NCBI GenBank assembly: GCA_015057715.1
Contig: SVDS01000005.1
Span: forward strand, 1-64,000
Origin: Paenibacillaceae bacterium
GTDB lineage: Bacteria; Bacillota; Clostridia; Lachnospirales; Lachnospiraceae
Length of the DNA stretch: 64,000 bases
Direction: 5' to 3'
Below the pieces are notes generated by a model, which worked only from the letters and a program-made list of their open reading frames with translations, ran no database searches and was not told where the DNA came from. Of this stretch, positions 35,716-44,688 are shown piece by piece. Within the stretch, counting starts at the first letter, position 1; each line of letters opens with the position of its first letter. The position numbers and the translations under genes were made by a program.

Positions 35716-37316
35716 AACGTTTGTTAAGGACGAAAGGCTTGTGGCTTGCAGCCGGAAGCATTCTGCTTTTGATGTTCCTGTTTGTCAGAACCTATATGAA
35801 AACCATCGTTGGAATTCCTTCTCCGGAATTTGAGCCGGTTCGCCGGTTTTACTGGTGGTTTATTGTCTTCGGTTGTGGATTTCTTGCTGCATTAGCGTTT
35901 TTTTTGTGGATAAAAAATTTTTTAAACCAGTGGCTGTTTCCGCTGGTTGTAATCGGACTGGGTGTATTTTATATGTTTGCGTTAACGCCTTTTTCTGCGC
36001 CCGATGAAGCGGCTCACTTTGTCAGTGCTTATCGTCTATCTAACCAGTTGATGGGAAAACAGGCGGTAGCAGGGAAGGACTATTTAAAGCATGCAACGCC
36101 GGAAGAAAAAGAACGGATTAAAAAAGGAGCCAATGTCCTGGTTCGAAGTGAAGATGACGTATCAGGTCTCTATGCAGAGCCCGGTCAGAGAACGTACAAC
36201 CGTATTCTGACGGAGCTGTTTTCTCTTGATCACAGCCAGTCGGTGACCGTGCGGGAGGAAGTCCCGGTGAATACCACTCCTGTGATCTATCTGCCTCAGG
36301 CAATAGGTATCACCCTCGCCAGACTTTTGCATCTTGGTTACATTCCTCTGGTATATCTGGGACGATTTATGAATCTTCTGGTATTTGCAGCCATGGCAGC
36401 CGTTTCGGTCCGGCTGATGCCCTTTAAAAAGGAAGTTTTAATGGCGGTATCCTGTCTGCCTATGACTCTTCACCTGGCATCGTCCTATTCCTATGATACT
36501 GCATTTATCGGCCTTTCCATGCTTTTACTTTCCTGGTGCTTTCATCTGGCTTACGAAAAGGAAGAGATAAAACTGAAAGATCTGGTGGTGCTGACACTTT
36601 TACTGATCCTGTTAGAACCGGGGAAAATCGTATATCTGCCTGCAGCCGGAATCTGTCTGCTGATTCCGAAATCTAAATTTAAATCTCAGAAACATTACTG
36701 GATTTCTGTTTTTGGTGTCCTTGCAGTCATGCTGCTGGCAGTTTTTCTGGTAAACCGTCTGATTCTCTCTGCCTGGGCAGGTGCTACGGAAAGCTACGTG
36801 GGGTGGAGCGAAGCGGCAGGTTATAACTTATCCGATGTATGGCAGCGGCCGTTTTATGTATTTACGGTCTTTTATGAAACCCTGGTAACCCAGTATGACT
36901 ATTATCTGGTGACTATGCTGGGTGGCTTTTTGGGGAATTTAGATCCCAACTTAACGGTACCGCCGGTCTGCCTTACCCTTCTTTGGTATGCGCTCTTTAT
37001 CAGTGTGGTAAAGAGAGATGGGGAAGTGGTGAAAATGACGGACGGTCAGAAGCTATGGATCTTGTTTCTGGTATTTGCAAGTGCAGTACTGGTTCTGACT
37101 TCCATGTTTCTGGGGTATACACCCAGAAATTTAACGTATATTACAGGAGTCCAGGGACGTTATTTCATTCCCCTTCTGCCCCTGCTGTTACTGACCATAT
37201 TTGACCGGCGTCTGGTAATCGGTGTGGATTTAAGAAAAAGTGCATGGTATCTGGAATGCTTTGTCAGTATCTATGCTCTGATCCGTATCTGCTCCACGTC
37301 GTGTCTGCGCTACTGA
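35712..37316 (+). CDS. DUF2142 GT-C-like membrane glycosyltransferase
   Basis: A 534-residue protein with about twelve membrane helices. The first external loop carries the DUF2142 mark TPFSAPDEAAHFVSAYRL near residue 95, where the acidic pair is placed like the catalytic aspartate/glutamate of GT-C enzymes. It should take the lipid-phosphate sugar made by the GT2/DUF2304 pair and transfer it to a glycan outside the cell. GTG 35712 is the start, with AAGGAGGAG upstream. The last 25 residues overlap an alternative upstream frame of the next gene, but the real start of that gene (37337) lies after this stop. Confidence 0.78.
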   Translation: MKRLLRTKGLWLAAGSILLLMFLFVRTYMKTIVGIPSPEFEPVRRFYWWFIVFGCGFLAALAFFLWIKNFLNQWLFPLVVIGLGVFYMFALTPFSAPDEAAHFVSAYRLSNQLMGKQAVAGKDYLKHATPEEKERIKKGANVLVRSEDDVSGLYAEPGQRTYNRILTELFSLDHSQSVTVREEVPVNTTPVIYLPQAIGITLARLLHLGYIPLVYLGRFMNLLVFAAMAAVSVRLMPFKKEVLMAVSCLPMTLHLASSYSYDTAFIGLSMLLLSWCFHLAYEKEEIKLKDLVVLTLLLILLEPGKIVYLPAAGICLLIPKSKFKSQKHYWISVFGVLAVMLLAVFLVNRLILSAWAGATESYVGWSEAAGYNLSDVWQRPFYVFTVFYETLVTQYDYYLVTMLGGFLGNLDPNLTVPPVCLTLLWYALFISVVKRDGEVVKMTDGQKLWILFLVFASAVLVLTSMFLGYTPRNLTYITGVQGRYFIPLLPLLLLTIFDRRLVIGVDLRKSAWYLECFVSIYALIRICSTSCLRY

Positions 37317-37336
37317 TAGGAAAGAAGGGAGTTTCA

Positions 37337-38302
37337 ATGGAAGAAATGATGGCAGATCAAAGAACTGTTGATGTGATCATACCGGTTTATAAGCCTGACG
37401 AAACACTGATGCGGCTTTTTCACAGGCTGGAAGAACAGTCTTATCCCATACGGAAAATCATTGTGATGAATACGGAGAAATCCTACTGGGTGGATTCCAA
37501 GTATGCACATGTGAAGAATTTAGAAGTCCATCATGTGACAAAAGAAGAATTTGACCATGGTGGAACAAGAAACAGAGGAGCCGGCTATTCCAAGGCCGAT
37601 ATCATGGTATTTATGACGGATGATGCGGTTCCAGCAGATAAAAATTTAATCAGTGCTCTTGTAAATGCCTTTCTTAAAACAGGAAGAGGCGGGGAAAAGG
37701 TGGTCATGGCATATGCAAGACAGCTGCCAAATCCTGACTGTGCCCTGGCGGAACAATATACACGTTCCTTTAATTATCCATCTGAGAGCCGGGTTAAGAC
37801 AGAGGCAGATTTAAAAGAGCTGGGAATCAAAACGTTTTTTGCATCCAATGTCTGTTGTGCCTATGACAGGAGTATTTTCCTGGAGGCAGGCGGATTCACT
37901 AAGACCACTATTTTCAATGAAGATATGATCTATGCAGGAAATGCAGTGCGGTACAGAGGCGAGGCTGTGGCGTATGCGGCTGATGCAAAGGTGATCCATT
38001 CCCATAATTACGGATGCATTGCCCAGTTTAAGCGGAACTTTGACCTGGCAGTGTCTCAGGCAGATCACCCGGAGGTGTTCGGTGGAATCCGTTCGGAGAG
38101 CGAGGGAATCCGGCTGGTGAAAAATACCTGTGCCTGGCTGGCAAAGCAAAAGAAGCCATGGCTGATTCCGGGAGTAATTATAAAAAGCGGATTTAAATAT
38201 ATGGGATATCTCATGGGAAAGCGGTATCGGACTCTTCCCAGGCGGCTCATATTAAGCTGTACCATGAACCAGTCTTACTGGGGGAAGCATAAAACAGAAT
38301 AG
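37337..38302 (+). CDS. Family 2 glycosyltransferase (rhamnosyltransferase-like)
   Basis: A 321-residue GT-A enzyme with VDVIIPVYKPDETL, a FDHGGTRNRGA motif near residue 75, MTDDAVPADK near 92 and an FNEDMIYAGNAVR acid motif near 195. The HGGTRN segment is common to rhamnosyltransferases such as RfbF and RgpB relatives. The start at 37337 with GAAGGGAG upstream is chosen; an upstream frame from 37244 is a shadow within the DUF2142 gene. Last gene of the operon; a terminator follows. Confidence 0.85.
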   Translation: MEEMMADQRTVDVIIPVYKPDETLMRLFHRLEEQSYPIRKIIVMNTEKSYWVDSKYAHVKNLEVHHVTKEEFDHGGTRNRGAGYSKADIMVFMTDDAVPADKNLISALVNAFLKTGRGGEKVVMAYARQLPNPDCALAEQYTRSFNYPSESRVKTEADLKELGIKTFFASNVCCAYDRSIFLEAGGFTKTTIFNEDMIYAGNAVRYRGEAVAYAADAKVIHSHNYGCIAQFKRNFDLAVSQADHPEVFGGIRSESEGIRLVKNTCAWLAKQKKPWLIPGVIIKSGFKYMGYLMGKRYRTLPRRLILSCTMNQSYWGKHKTE

Positions 38303-38318
38303 GAATATACCAATCGAT

Positions 38319-38370
38319 AAAGTATTTTTAACTATTGCAGATAAAAATACTTTATTTTTTTGTCTTTTTT
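38319..38370 (+). terminator. Rho-independent terminator after the glycan locus
   Basis: Complementary arms AAAGTATTTTTA (38319-38330) and TAAAAATACTTT (38342-38353) are followed by a run of T residues to 38370. It closes the surface-glycan region just before the allantoin locus. Confidence 0.85.
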
Positions 38371-38388
38371 TACCAATGAATTATACTA
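38360..38388 (+). promoter_or_regulatory. Candidate promoter of the allantoinase-permease operon
   Basis: TTGTCT (38360-38365), a 17-base spacer and TATACT (38383-38388), overlapping the T-run of the preceding terminator. It lacks the repeat element seen before the other allantoin promoters. Confidence 0.5.
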
Positions 38389-38473
38389 TGGTGAAAACTA
38401 TAATGCAAATAACACAATAAATAGCTGGTATTTATTAAAAAAGTAAACAAAATGCAAAAGAGGAGGTATCAGA

Positions 38474-39832
38474 ATGGATAAAAGCATGGATCTTGTCATT
38501 AGAAATGGAGTGGTTGTTTTTCCGGATCGTGTGGAAAAGGCTGATATTGGGGTAAGTGACGGGAAAATTGTGGAGATATCACAGGAGATTTCTCAGGATG
38601 GAAAAGAAGTCATTGATGCAGCAGGCAAACATATTTTTCCAGCAGCCACCGACGGTCATGTACACTTTGATGATCCGGGAAGAACGGAATGGGAAACCAT
38701 AAAAAATGGCAGCCAGGCACTTGCGGCAGGCGGAGGCGGTGTATTTTTCGATATGCCCTTAAACAGCTCTCCCTGTACACTGGACAAAGTAAATTTCGAA
38801 AAGAAGCTTGCAATTGCAAAAAGAGATTCTGTCTGCGATTTTGGTCTGTGGGGAGGATTATGTCCCACAAACCTAGACAAAGTGGAGGAGCTGGCTGAGT
38901 GCGGAGTTGTGGGATTTAAAGCGTTTTCCTGTTTCAGCGGAATTGATGAGTTTCCTGGAATTGATGACTATACTGCTTACAAAGGTATGGAGAAATTAAA
39001 GAAACTAAACCTTCCGCTTATGGTTCACTGTGAAAACGACGGTATCACAGGAAAAGTAACCGGTTTAAAAAATGCGCAGAACAAAACTGGAGTGAAGGAT
39101 TACTTTGAGGCTCATGCACCCATTACAGAAATCGAAAGCATTTCCAGAATGATCACCTTCGCAGAAGAAACAGGCTGTAAGCTGATTATTGCCCATGTCA
39201 GTACGGCAAAGGGGGTGGAACTGGTTACAGAGGCAAGAAAACGGGGTGTTGATATCTCCTGTGAAACAATTGGTCATTATCTGATTCTCACAGATGAGGA
39301 TGTAGAAAGACTGGGTACTCTTGGAAAATGTTCTCCTCCAATCCGCGACGCAGCAAACCAGCAGAAAATGTGGGGGAAATTGTTTAATGGTGAAATCACA
39401 TTTATTTCATCCGACCATTCTCCCAGCGATCCTAAATTAAAAGAAAAAGAGTTCATGAAAGCCTGGGGAGGCATCTCTGGCTGTCAGAGTACACTTCCCG
39501 CTGTTTTAACCCATGGTTACCACGATAGAAAGCTGATGCTTACAAAGGTTGCAGCGCTTACTGCCTCCAATGTAAATGAAGTATTTCATATCGAAGGAAA
39601 AGGGAAGATTCAGACAGGTTTTGATGCGGATTTTGCAATTGTTGATCTGGATAAAGAATATGTGCTGGATGCAGATTCTTTATTCTATTTACATAAAGTA
39701 AGTCCCTATGTGGGCATGAAGTTCAAGGGTCAGGTTACACAGACGATTGTGCGGGGAAGAACTATCTTTCAGGATGGTAAGATTACAGCCGTTTCAGGCG
39801 GAAAGCTGATCACTCCTGCCAGAATGTCGTAA
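38474..39832 (+). CDS. allB: Allantoinase / cyclic amidohydrolase, copy 1
   Basis: A 452-residue metal-dependent amidohydrolase. The metal ligands are visible: H62-V-H64 followed by DDPGRTEWE, the carboxylated-lysine candidate K149 in GFKAF, histidines in MVHCEND and IIAHVSTAKG, and aspartate in SSDHSPS. The EPGR/DDPGR stretch after HxH is typical of allantoinases, which open the hydantoin ring of allantoin to give allantoate. A second, more distant copy lies at 42336. Here the gene is co-transcribed with an NCS1 permease, so this copy may serve uptake-linked hydrolysis or a related hydantoin. AGAGGAGGT precedes the ATG. Confidence 0.85.
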   Translation: MDKSMDLVIRNGVVVFPDRVEKADIGVSDGKIVEISQEISQDGKEVIDAAGKHIFPAATDGHVHFDDPGRTEWETIKNGSQALAAGGGGVFFDMPLNSSPCTLDKVNFEKKLAIAKRDSVCDFGLWGGLCPTNLDKVEELAECGVVGFKAFSCFSGIDEFPGIDDYTAYKGMEKLKKLNLPLMVHCENDGITGKVTGLKNAQNKTGVKDYFEAHAPITEIESISRMITFAEETGCKLIIAHVSTAKGVELVTEARKRGVDISCETIGHYLILTDEDVERLGTLGKCSPPIRDAANQQKMWGKLFNGEITFISSDHSPSDPKLKEKEFMKAWGGISGCQSTLPAVLTHGYHDRKLMLTKVAALTASNVNEVFHIEGKGKIQTGFDADFAIVDLDKEYVLDADSLFYLHKVSPYVGMKFKGQVTQTIVRGRTIFQDGKITAVSGGKLITPARMS

Positions 39833-39859
39833 GTCACAAACGTATATAAGGAGAAAAAC

Positions 39860-41197
39860 ATGGGAGAAAGTGTGATGACAGAAGAAAAGGCATTGGAAGG
39901 CGTAATAAAACAGGATGGGATGGGGCCGGTTCCTGTCAGTAAGAGAACAATGGGGGCATTTTCCTACTGGCTGGTATGGCTTGGTGGGTGTGTTTCCACG
40001 GCAAACTTAACACTTGGTTCTGATCTGGTTTCAGGAGGACTGAACCTTGTTCAGGCAATTATTGCAATTACGTTGGGATCAGCGCTTTGTGTTATATGCA
40101 TGGTATTAAACGATAAATTATGTTACACAACCGGAATTCCATATGTGGTGCAGCTAAGAGGAGCATTTGGCTTTAAAGGTACGGTTATCCCTGCTCTGTG
40201 CAGAGGTATTCCAGCCGTTATCTGGTACGGATTTCAAAGCTGGATTGGTGCATCGGCTCTCAATGAAATCAGTAAAATTGTTATTGGATTTGACAGCATT
40301 GTTTTATGGTTCATTCTGTTTCAGGCAATGCAGATCGGACTTTCTGCACTGGGCTTTCAGGGAATTAAAGTAATTAATAATATTGGCGGAGCTGTTGTTA
40401 TTATCGCTCTGGTTTATATGCTGGTCACAATTCTTGGTATGCATGGGGATGTGGTGACAGAAGTTGTAAATAAAAAGGGATCCTGGGGACTTCCGTTTTT
40501 TGGAGCGGTTACTACTTTTATTGGAGTTAACTGTGCTCTTCTGGTTAATATCGGTGATTCAGTAAGGCAGCTAAAGCCTGGCTGCGGACCTGTGAAACGA
40601 GGCTCCGCTTATGCGTTTGCAATGATTCCTGCTGTAGTATTTATGGGCGTCATCGGACTTCTTGTTACAAGTGTAACCGGAATTGCCAATCCTATCGTAG
40701 GCTTTGCATATATCATGCCCAATAAAGCAATCGTTGTAATTACGTTATTTTGTATTGTTTGCGGCACACTGACTACCAATATGCTTAATAACGCACTACC
40801 CCCTATTTATGTACTGGTAGATCTTTTAAAAGTATCAGTTAAAAAGAGTGCAATTATCGTGGGATTGCTTGCATATGCTACATTTCCATGGGAGCTTGTA
40901 AAGGAATCATCTGCAGCCGGACTCAATCTGTTTGTATTGATTTCCTCTTCTGTACTGGGACCGGTTTTCGCAATTCTTGTTGTGGATTATTATATCATCA
41001 AAAAACAGAAAATTGATTTGAATGATTATTACAATCCGGACGGAGCGTTTAAGGGAATCAACCTTGCCGCAATCGGAGGTTTAATCGCAGGAATGGCAGC
41101 AGCCCTTACATTTATAAAAATATCATGGCTGGCAAGTATTCTGCCTGCAGGAATTGTTTATTACGTGTTGATTAAGTATTTTGAAAAGAAGAAATAA
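39860..41197 (+). CDS. NCS1-family allantoin/nucleobase permease
   Basis: A 445-residue transporter with twelve predicted helices. Signature pieces are GAFSYWLVWLGGCVSTANLTLG in helix 1 and the LRGAFGFKGTVIPALCRGIPAVIWYGFQSW region near residue 105, both NCS1 hallmarks, with tryptophan and glutamine residues at the substrate-site positions. Position directly after an allantoinase gene (28-base gap) makes allantoin the likely substrate, as for PucI and AllW-type permeases; cytosine or hydantoin cannot be excluded. AAGGAG precedes the start. Confidence 0.85.
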   Translation: MGESVMTEEKALEGVIKQDGMGPVPVSKRTMGAFSYWLVWLGGCVSTANLTLGSDLVSGGLNLVQAIIAITLGSALCVICMVLNDKLCYTTGIPYVVQLRGAFGFKGTVIPALCRGIPAVIWYGFQSWIGASALNEISKIVIGFDSIVLWFILFQAMQIGLSALGFQGIKVINNIGGAVVIIALVYMLVTILGMHGDVVTEVVNKKGSWGLPFFGAVTTFIGVNCALLVNIGDSVRQLKPGCGPVKRGSAYAFAMIPAVVFMGVIGLLVTSVTGIANPIVGFAYIMPNKAIVVITLFCIVCGTLTTNMLNNALPPIYVLVDLLKVSVKKSAIIVGLLAYATFPWELVKESSAAGLNLFVLISSSVLGPVFAILVVDYYIIKKQKIDLNDYYNPDGAFKGINLAAIGGLIAGMAAALTFIKISWLASILPAGIVYYVLIKYFEKKK

Positions 41198-41207
41198 AGA
41201 AAAAGAA

Positions 41208-41250
41208 AGAAGTCTGCGTGACATTAATTGTCCTGGCAGGCTTCTTTTTT
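41208..41250. terminator. Terminator between the permease and AllH genes
   Basis: AGAAGTCTGC (41208-41217) pairs with GCAGGCTTCT (41236-41245), followed by TTTTT. It should stop transcription of the permease operon and may also serve the convergent AllH gene. Confidence 0.85.
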
Positions 41251-41260
41251 ATGAGACTTT

Positions 41261-42130
41261 CTAATTAAGAATCAGAGTATAAACGTAAAAAATTCCGCAG
41301 AGAGAATCAAAGCCGGAGGAATGCCCCACAGCTCCAAAGGAAGCATGGATATCCTCAGCAGATGCTGGAAAAACAAGATCCTTAATTGGTTTACTAAAAT
41401 GTGATAAAAGAGCACATTGAAGGAATGTACGGCTGATATCGTTTGTATTGTTTAAATTGGGTCTTATCATTTTCCTGAGAATGGAGGTAAACCTTTGATC
41501 TGAGTTCCCAGTCAGTATCAGCCCAGCCAGTACACCGCACAAAAAGTCATCTCCGCTTGGGGTAAGGCCCACTCCAAGTCCGATCAGAGAAACCAGTTCT
41601 TCTGAGGCTTTTTCATAATCTGCTCTCTGCATATAGGTACTGCAGGCTTTAAGATGGTTCTTTGCCGCTGTAGTTGCAAGTTCCGCCCCAAGATTATTTT
41701 CCTGATCCTTCACACAGCAGGGAGCAAATATGGTGGAGAAACCTCCTGCAGCACAATGATCCAGAACTGACTTTAACGTATCCCGTAAAAGCTGTGGAGA
41801 TTTACTGATTAGTCTAGATTCAAACAGGTCCGCTTCTAAAAAATTAAATTTAATAACAGAAATAGTGCCGTATATAGACAGGATACCCGAACTTACCTTC
41901 ACCTTTAATCCCGGAGAAACAGGAAGTGTTTCCATGGATGCAGCGTCCAGCTCCGTAATGAGACTGACAGGTGATACTGGCGACAAATCCGCCTGTAAAG
42001 CCAGTAAATAATCTCCGAACTGTATATTAATGGTTTTTCTGTATACAGAGTGTATCACGCCCTCAGGCACAGAATTTAGTATCTCCAGAGCATAAGAACC
42101 AATGGTAGTAATTTTAAAATACATGATCAC
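41261..42130 (-). CDS. allH: DUF2877 protein, AllH-like oxamate carbamoyltransferase component
   Basis: A 289-residue cytoplasmic protein with the DUF2877 signature GLGVGLTPSGDDFLCGVLAGL near residue 205. Its E. coli homologue YlbF was reported as AllH, one of three proteins (AllFGH) required for oxamate carbamoyltransferase, which splits oxalurate with phosphate to oxamate and carbamoyl phosphate. Here it is separated from the AllF-AllG fusion and lies on the opposite strand, divergent from the second allantoinase. The start is best placed at GTG 42130, since GGAG (42138-42141) is seven bases upstream; ATG 42124 is the alternative. Confidence 0.8.
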   Translation of the reverse strand: MIMYFKITTIGSYALEILNSVPEGVIHSVYRKTINIQFGDYLLALQADLSPVSPVSLITELDAASMETLPVSPGLKVKVSSGILSIYGTISVIKFNFLEADLFESRLISKSPQLLRDTLKSVLDHCAAGGFSTIFAPCCVKDQENNLGAELATTAAKNHLKACSTYMQRADYEKASEELVSLIGLGVGLTPSGDDFLCGVLAGLILTGNSDQRFTSILRKMIRPNLNNTNDISRTFLQCALLSHFSKPIKDLVFPASAEDIHASFGAVGHSSGFDSLCGIFYVYTLILN

Positions 42131-42211
42131 TTGTTTTCTCCTTTTACTGATAGTATAAATTTTAGCAAAAAGCTGAAAAAAACACAAATACAATAAAATA
42201 AATTATACATC

Positions 42212-42240
42212 TTGGACAAAAATTCCTGCGAAATTTTACC
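42212..42240 (+). promoter_or_regulatory. Candidate activator site upstream of allantoinase copy 2
   Basis: TTGGACAAAA (42212-42221) and TTTTACC (42234-42240) form an imperfect inverted repeat that starts 39 bases before the -35 element. The same geometry is found before allE and allD. The site also lies upstream of the divergent allH gene and could serve both. Confidence 0.6.
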
Positions 42241-42250
42241 TCATTTTGCA

Positions 42251-42279
42251 TTGTTTTCCCAGGCATTATTTAATAAAAT
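42251..42279 (+). promoter_or_regulatory. Promoter of allantoinase copy 2
   Basis: TTGTTT (42251-42256), a 17-base spacer and TAAAAT (42274-42279), 57 bases before the start. Confidence 0.6.
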
Positions 42280-42335
42280 AATGAAATGTTTCATCAGTCA
42301 GTTATCATTCATTAACCAGAAACGGAGGAGAAGGT

Positions 42336-43706
42336 ATGTATGATTTATTAGTAAAAAATGGGAAAATTGTAACAGCGGAGTGTGTGTTTTCGGGAAACAT
42401 TGCAGTAAAAGAGGGTAAAATTGCAGCGGTACTTCTTGCAGGTGAAGAGCCAGAAGCAAAAAAAGTAATTGATGCAAAAGGAAATTATGTTTTCCCGGGC
42501 GCAATTGATACCCATGCACATTTAAATGATCCCGGTTACGAGTGGCGTGAGGATTATGAGCACGGAACTGCCGCAGCTGCAGTAGGCGGATATACAACCA
42601 TTATTGATATGCCGCTGCAAAACGAGCCAGCCATGACTAACGCAACTATTTTTGATAAGAAGTATGAAAAGGTATCTCCCAATGCATATGTGGATTATTG
42701 CTTCTGGGGTGGTTTGATTCCTGATAATTTCCAGGATTTAAAGGGGATGGATGAGAAGGGCTGCGTGGCATTTAAATCCTTTATCGGCCCCGTTTCTCCT
42801 GATTACAGTTCTTTAAATTATGGACAGGTATATGAGGCAATGCAGATCATCCATGAGTTTGACGGACGTGCCGGTTTCCACTGCGAAGATTTTGCCGCAA
42901 TAAAGTGGCAGGAACAGAGAATGAAAAAAGAGGGCAGACTGGACTGGAACGGATTTTTAGAATCAAGACCGGTCGTTGCAGAAATGGTAGCCACAGTTGA
43001 TGTGATTGAGCTTGCAAAAGCCACCGGCTGCAAAGCACACATCTGCCACGTAAGCAGTCCTGATGTAGCTCAGAAAATTAAGGAAGCCCAGCAGGAGGGT
43101 TACGATATTACCGCAGAAACCTGTTCTCATTATCTTAGCATGACAGAGGAAGATGTAATTAAGAACGGACCGCTGTTTAAATGCGCTCCACCTCTGCGTT
43201 CCCAGGAAGAAGTGAACAGGCTGTGGACCTATGTGGAGGATGGAACCTTCAGCGGTATTGCAAGTGATCATTCCCCGTGTTCCTATGATGAAAAGTTCAA
43301 GGAAATTCTGGGTAATAAAATCGAAACTCCATTTGATGTATGGGGAGGAATCAGTGGAATCCAGAGTGGATTTCAGGTAAGCTTCCATGAAGGCTGTGTA
43401 AAACGGGGAATTTCACCATCTGTTCTTGCAACTGCAATGGCAAAGAAACCCGCAGAGGCATTTGGAATCTACGGAAAAAAAGGAGACATCAGAACCGGAT
43501 TTGACGCGGATTTCATTATTGTAGATGCAGATAAGGAATGGGAGATAACAGAAGATTCCCTTCTCTATGTAAACAAGATTTCTGCTTTTGTTGGAATGAA
43601 GGGGAAAGGATTGCCGGTCTGCACCATTGTCCGCGGTGAGGTAGTGGCAGAAGACGGAAAAGTTGTAGGAGAAAAAGGATTCGGAAACCTGGTTAAAAAA
43701 CTGTAA
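42336..43706 (+). CDS. allB: Allantoinase, copy 2
   Basis: A 456-residue zinc amidohydrolase with H60-A-H62 followed by LNDPGYEWREDYEHGT, the bridging lysine K147 in AFKSF, histidines in FHCEDF and HICHVSS, and ASDHSPC for the catalytic aspartate. The C-terminus GFDADFIIVDADKEWEI is typical of allantoinases and dihydropyrimidinases. It hydrolyses allantoin to allantoate in the cytoplasm. It has a promoter with the shared allantoin regulatory repeat, so it is the better candidate for the dedicated allantoinase. CGGAGGAG precedes the ATG. Confidence 0.88.
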   Translation: MYDLLVKNGKIVTAECVFSGNIAVKEGKIAAVLLAGEEPEAKKVIDAKGNYVFPGAIDTHAHLNDPGYEWREDYEHGTAAAAVGGYTTIIDMPLQNEPAMTNATIFDKKYEKVSPNAYVDYCFWGGLIPDNFQDLKGMDEKGCVAFKSFIGPVSPDYSSLNYGQVYEAMQIIHEFDGRAGFHCEDFAAIKWQEQRMKKEGRLDWNGFLESRPVVAEMVATVDVIELAKATGCKAHICHVSSPDVAQKIKEAQQEGYDITAETCSHYLSMTEEDVIKNGPLFKCAPPLRSQEEVNRLWTYVEDGTFSGIASDHSPCSYDEKFKEILGNKIETPFDVWGGISGIQSGFQVSFHEGCVKRGISPSVLATAMAKKPAEAFGIYGKKGDIRTGFDADFIIVDADKEWEITEDSLLYVNKISAFVGMKGKGLPVCTIVRGEVVAEDGKVVGEKGFGNLVKKL

Positions 43707-43708
43707 TA

Positions 43709-43730
43709 TGCGGATTCATAAGAATCCGCA
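43709..43730. terminator. Hairpin between convergent genes
   Basis: A perfect nine-base stem TGCGGATTC/GAATCCGCA with a four-base loop lies immediately after the allantoinase stop and just before the stop of the convergent hydrolase. No T-run follows on either strand. Confidence 0.5.
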
Positions 43731-43737
43731 ATCAAGT

Positions 43738-44604
43738 TTATGGTTTTAAGAAGCGGTCCGTGTGGTGGTCTAAAAATTCAACAGTTGAATTTAAAAGTTG
43801 AGCAGCCACAGGGTCCGCTTCATTTCTGTCAAAATCGTGTACAGAACCTGGGACAGCAAACGGTTTTGCCTGATACATACTGCAAAGGTTAAGAAATTCT
43901 GTATATGGAACGTCTGTATCATTCATACTGTGGGCACAGAATAAAGGTGCGGGAAGTTTTTCACAGGTTCGGAGCGAATAGTCCAGAAAGAAATATTTAT
44001 CCCGGCCATCGTAAAAAAGAGATTTCCATGTTCCTGTCTGCCTGGCGTAAACATAAATGCTATAGTGGGTATCTAGATTGCCCTCCGTATGAACCTGATC
44101 AGAAACTGCATTAAGGCAGGAACTGTTAATGGGTGGAAGAGAACAATAGTAGCTGTTTGGAGTATCAAACCAGCTGTCGCACAGGAAACCATAACCATAA
44201 TAAGACAGGATTCCCTTTGGAGGCAGCAGAAGACGCTTATCTTTTGAAGCCAGCAGACATAGGTATGCTCCTGCAGAACGACCCCATAGAAAGTAGGGAA
44301 GTTCCTGGGAAGCATAAAGTGACGGATTTAAAATATAGTGATTGATGGAATCAATTACAGATTTCAGTATCATGTCAATTTTGGCGGCGGGAGCAAGGGG
44401 ATAGTCATAGGAAATAATAAGATATCCGGCATTGGTAAGGCTGTTCACATGCAGCTGGGGCAGGTCCAGACGGGAGCCGTATAAAAGACCGCCGCCATGA
44501 AAATATAAGATGCATGCCTTAGGTACAACTGCCGTATTATGATATACCGTAACATTAACCGGGTAATTTAATTCGTTGAGTGTCATTTCTATTTGTTCTG
44601 TCAT
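43738..44604 (-). CDS. Alpha/beta hydrolase (HSL-like esterase family)
   Basis: A 288-residue hydrolase. FHGGG near residue 37 is the oxyanion-hole motif of the hormone-sensitive-lipase group, the nucleophile is in GRSAG (about residue 112), and an aspartate in NDTDVPY near 230 and the histidine in SVHDFDRN near 260 complete a plausible triad. No signal peptide. Its place between allB and allE, divergent from allE, suggests a part in the ureide pathway or detoxification of a side product, but no allantoin-pathway step is known to need it. Function unassigned. Confidence 0.7.
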   Translation of the reverse strand: MTEQIEMTLNELNYPVNVTVYHNTAVVPKACILYFHGGGLLYGSRLDLPQLHVNSLTNAGYLIISYDYPLAPAAKIDMILKSVIDSINHYILNPSLYASQELPYFLWGRSAGAYLCLLASKDKRLLLPPKGILSYYGYGFLCDSWFDTPNSYYCSLPPINSSCLNAVSDQVHTEGNLDTHYSIYVYARQTGTWKSLFYDGRDKYFFLDYSLRTCEKLPAPLFCAHSMNDTDVPYTEFLNLCSMYQAKPFAVPGSVHDFDRNEADPVAAQLLNSTVEFLDHHTDRFLKP

Positions 44605-44688
44605 TGTAGTAATTCCTTTCTGTTTTTGATAAAATTACATGAATGTAAGATCATTATAACTGTTAAAAAATAAACAAGCAGGGGAAAA

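Noticed and set aside
37244..37336. Longer N-terminus for the GT2 gene at 37337
   Set aside because: It overlaps the end of the DUF2142 gene in another frame, and the ribosome site GAAGGGAG marks 37337.
38321..38360. Fifth copy of the allantoin operator before allantoinase copy 1
   Set aside because: The position 39 bases before the -35 holds the terminator arm, not the GTGGATAAAA element.
38369..38381. Minus-strand match to the B. subtilis PucR-box pattern as I recall it (WWWCNTTGGTTAA)
   Set aside because: It lies inside the promoter spacer, has no counterpart at matching positions before the other allantoin genes, and an A/T-rich 13-mer is a weak signal.
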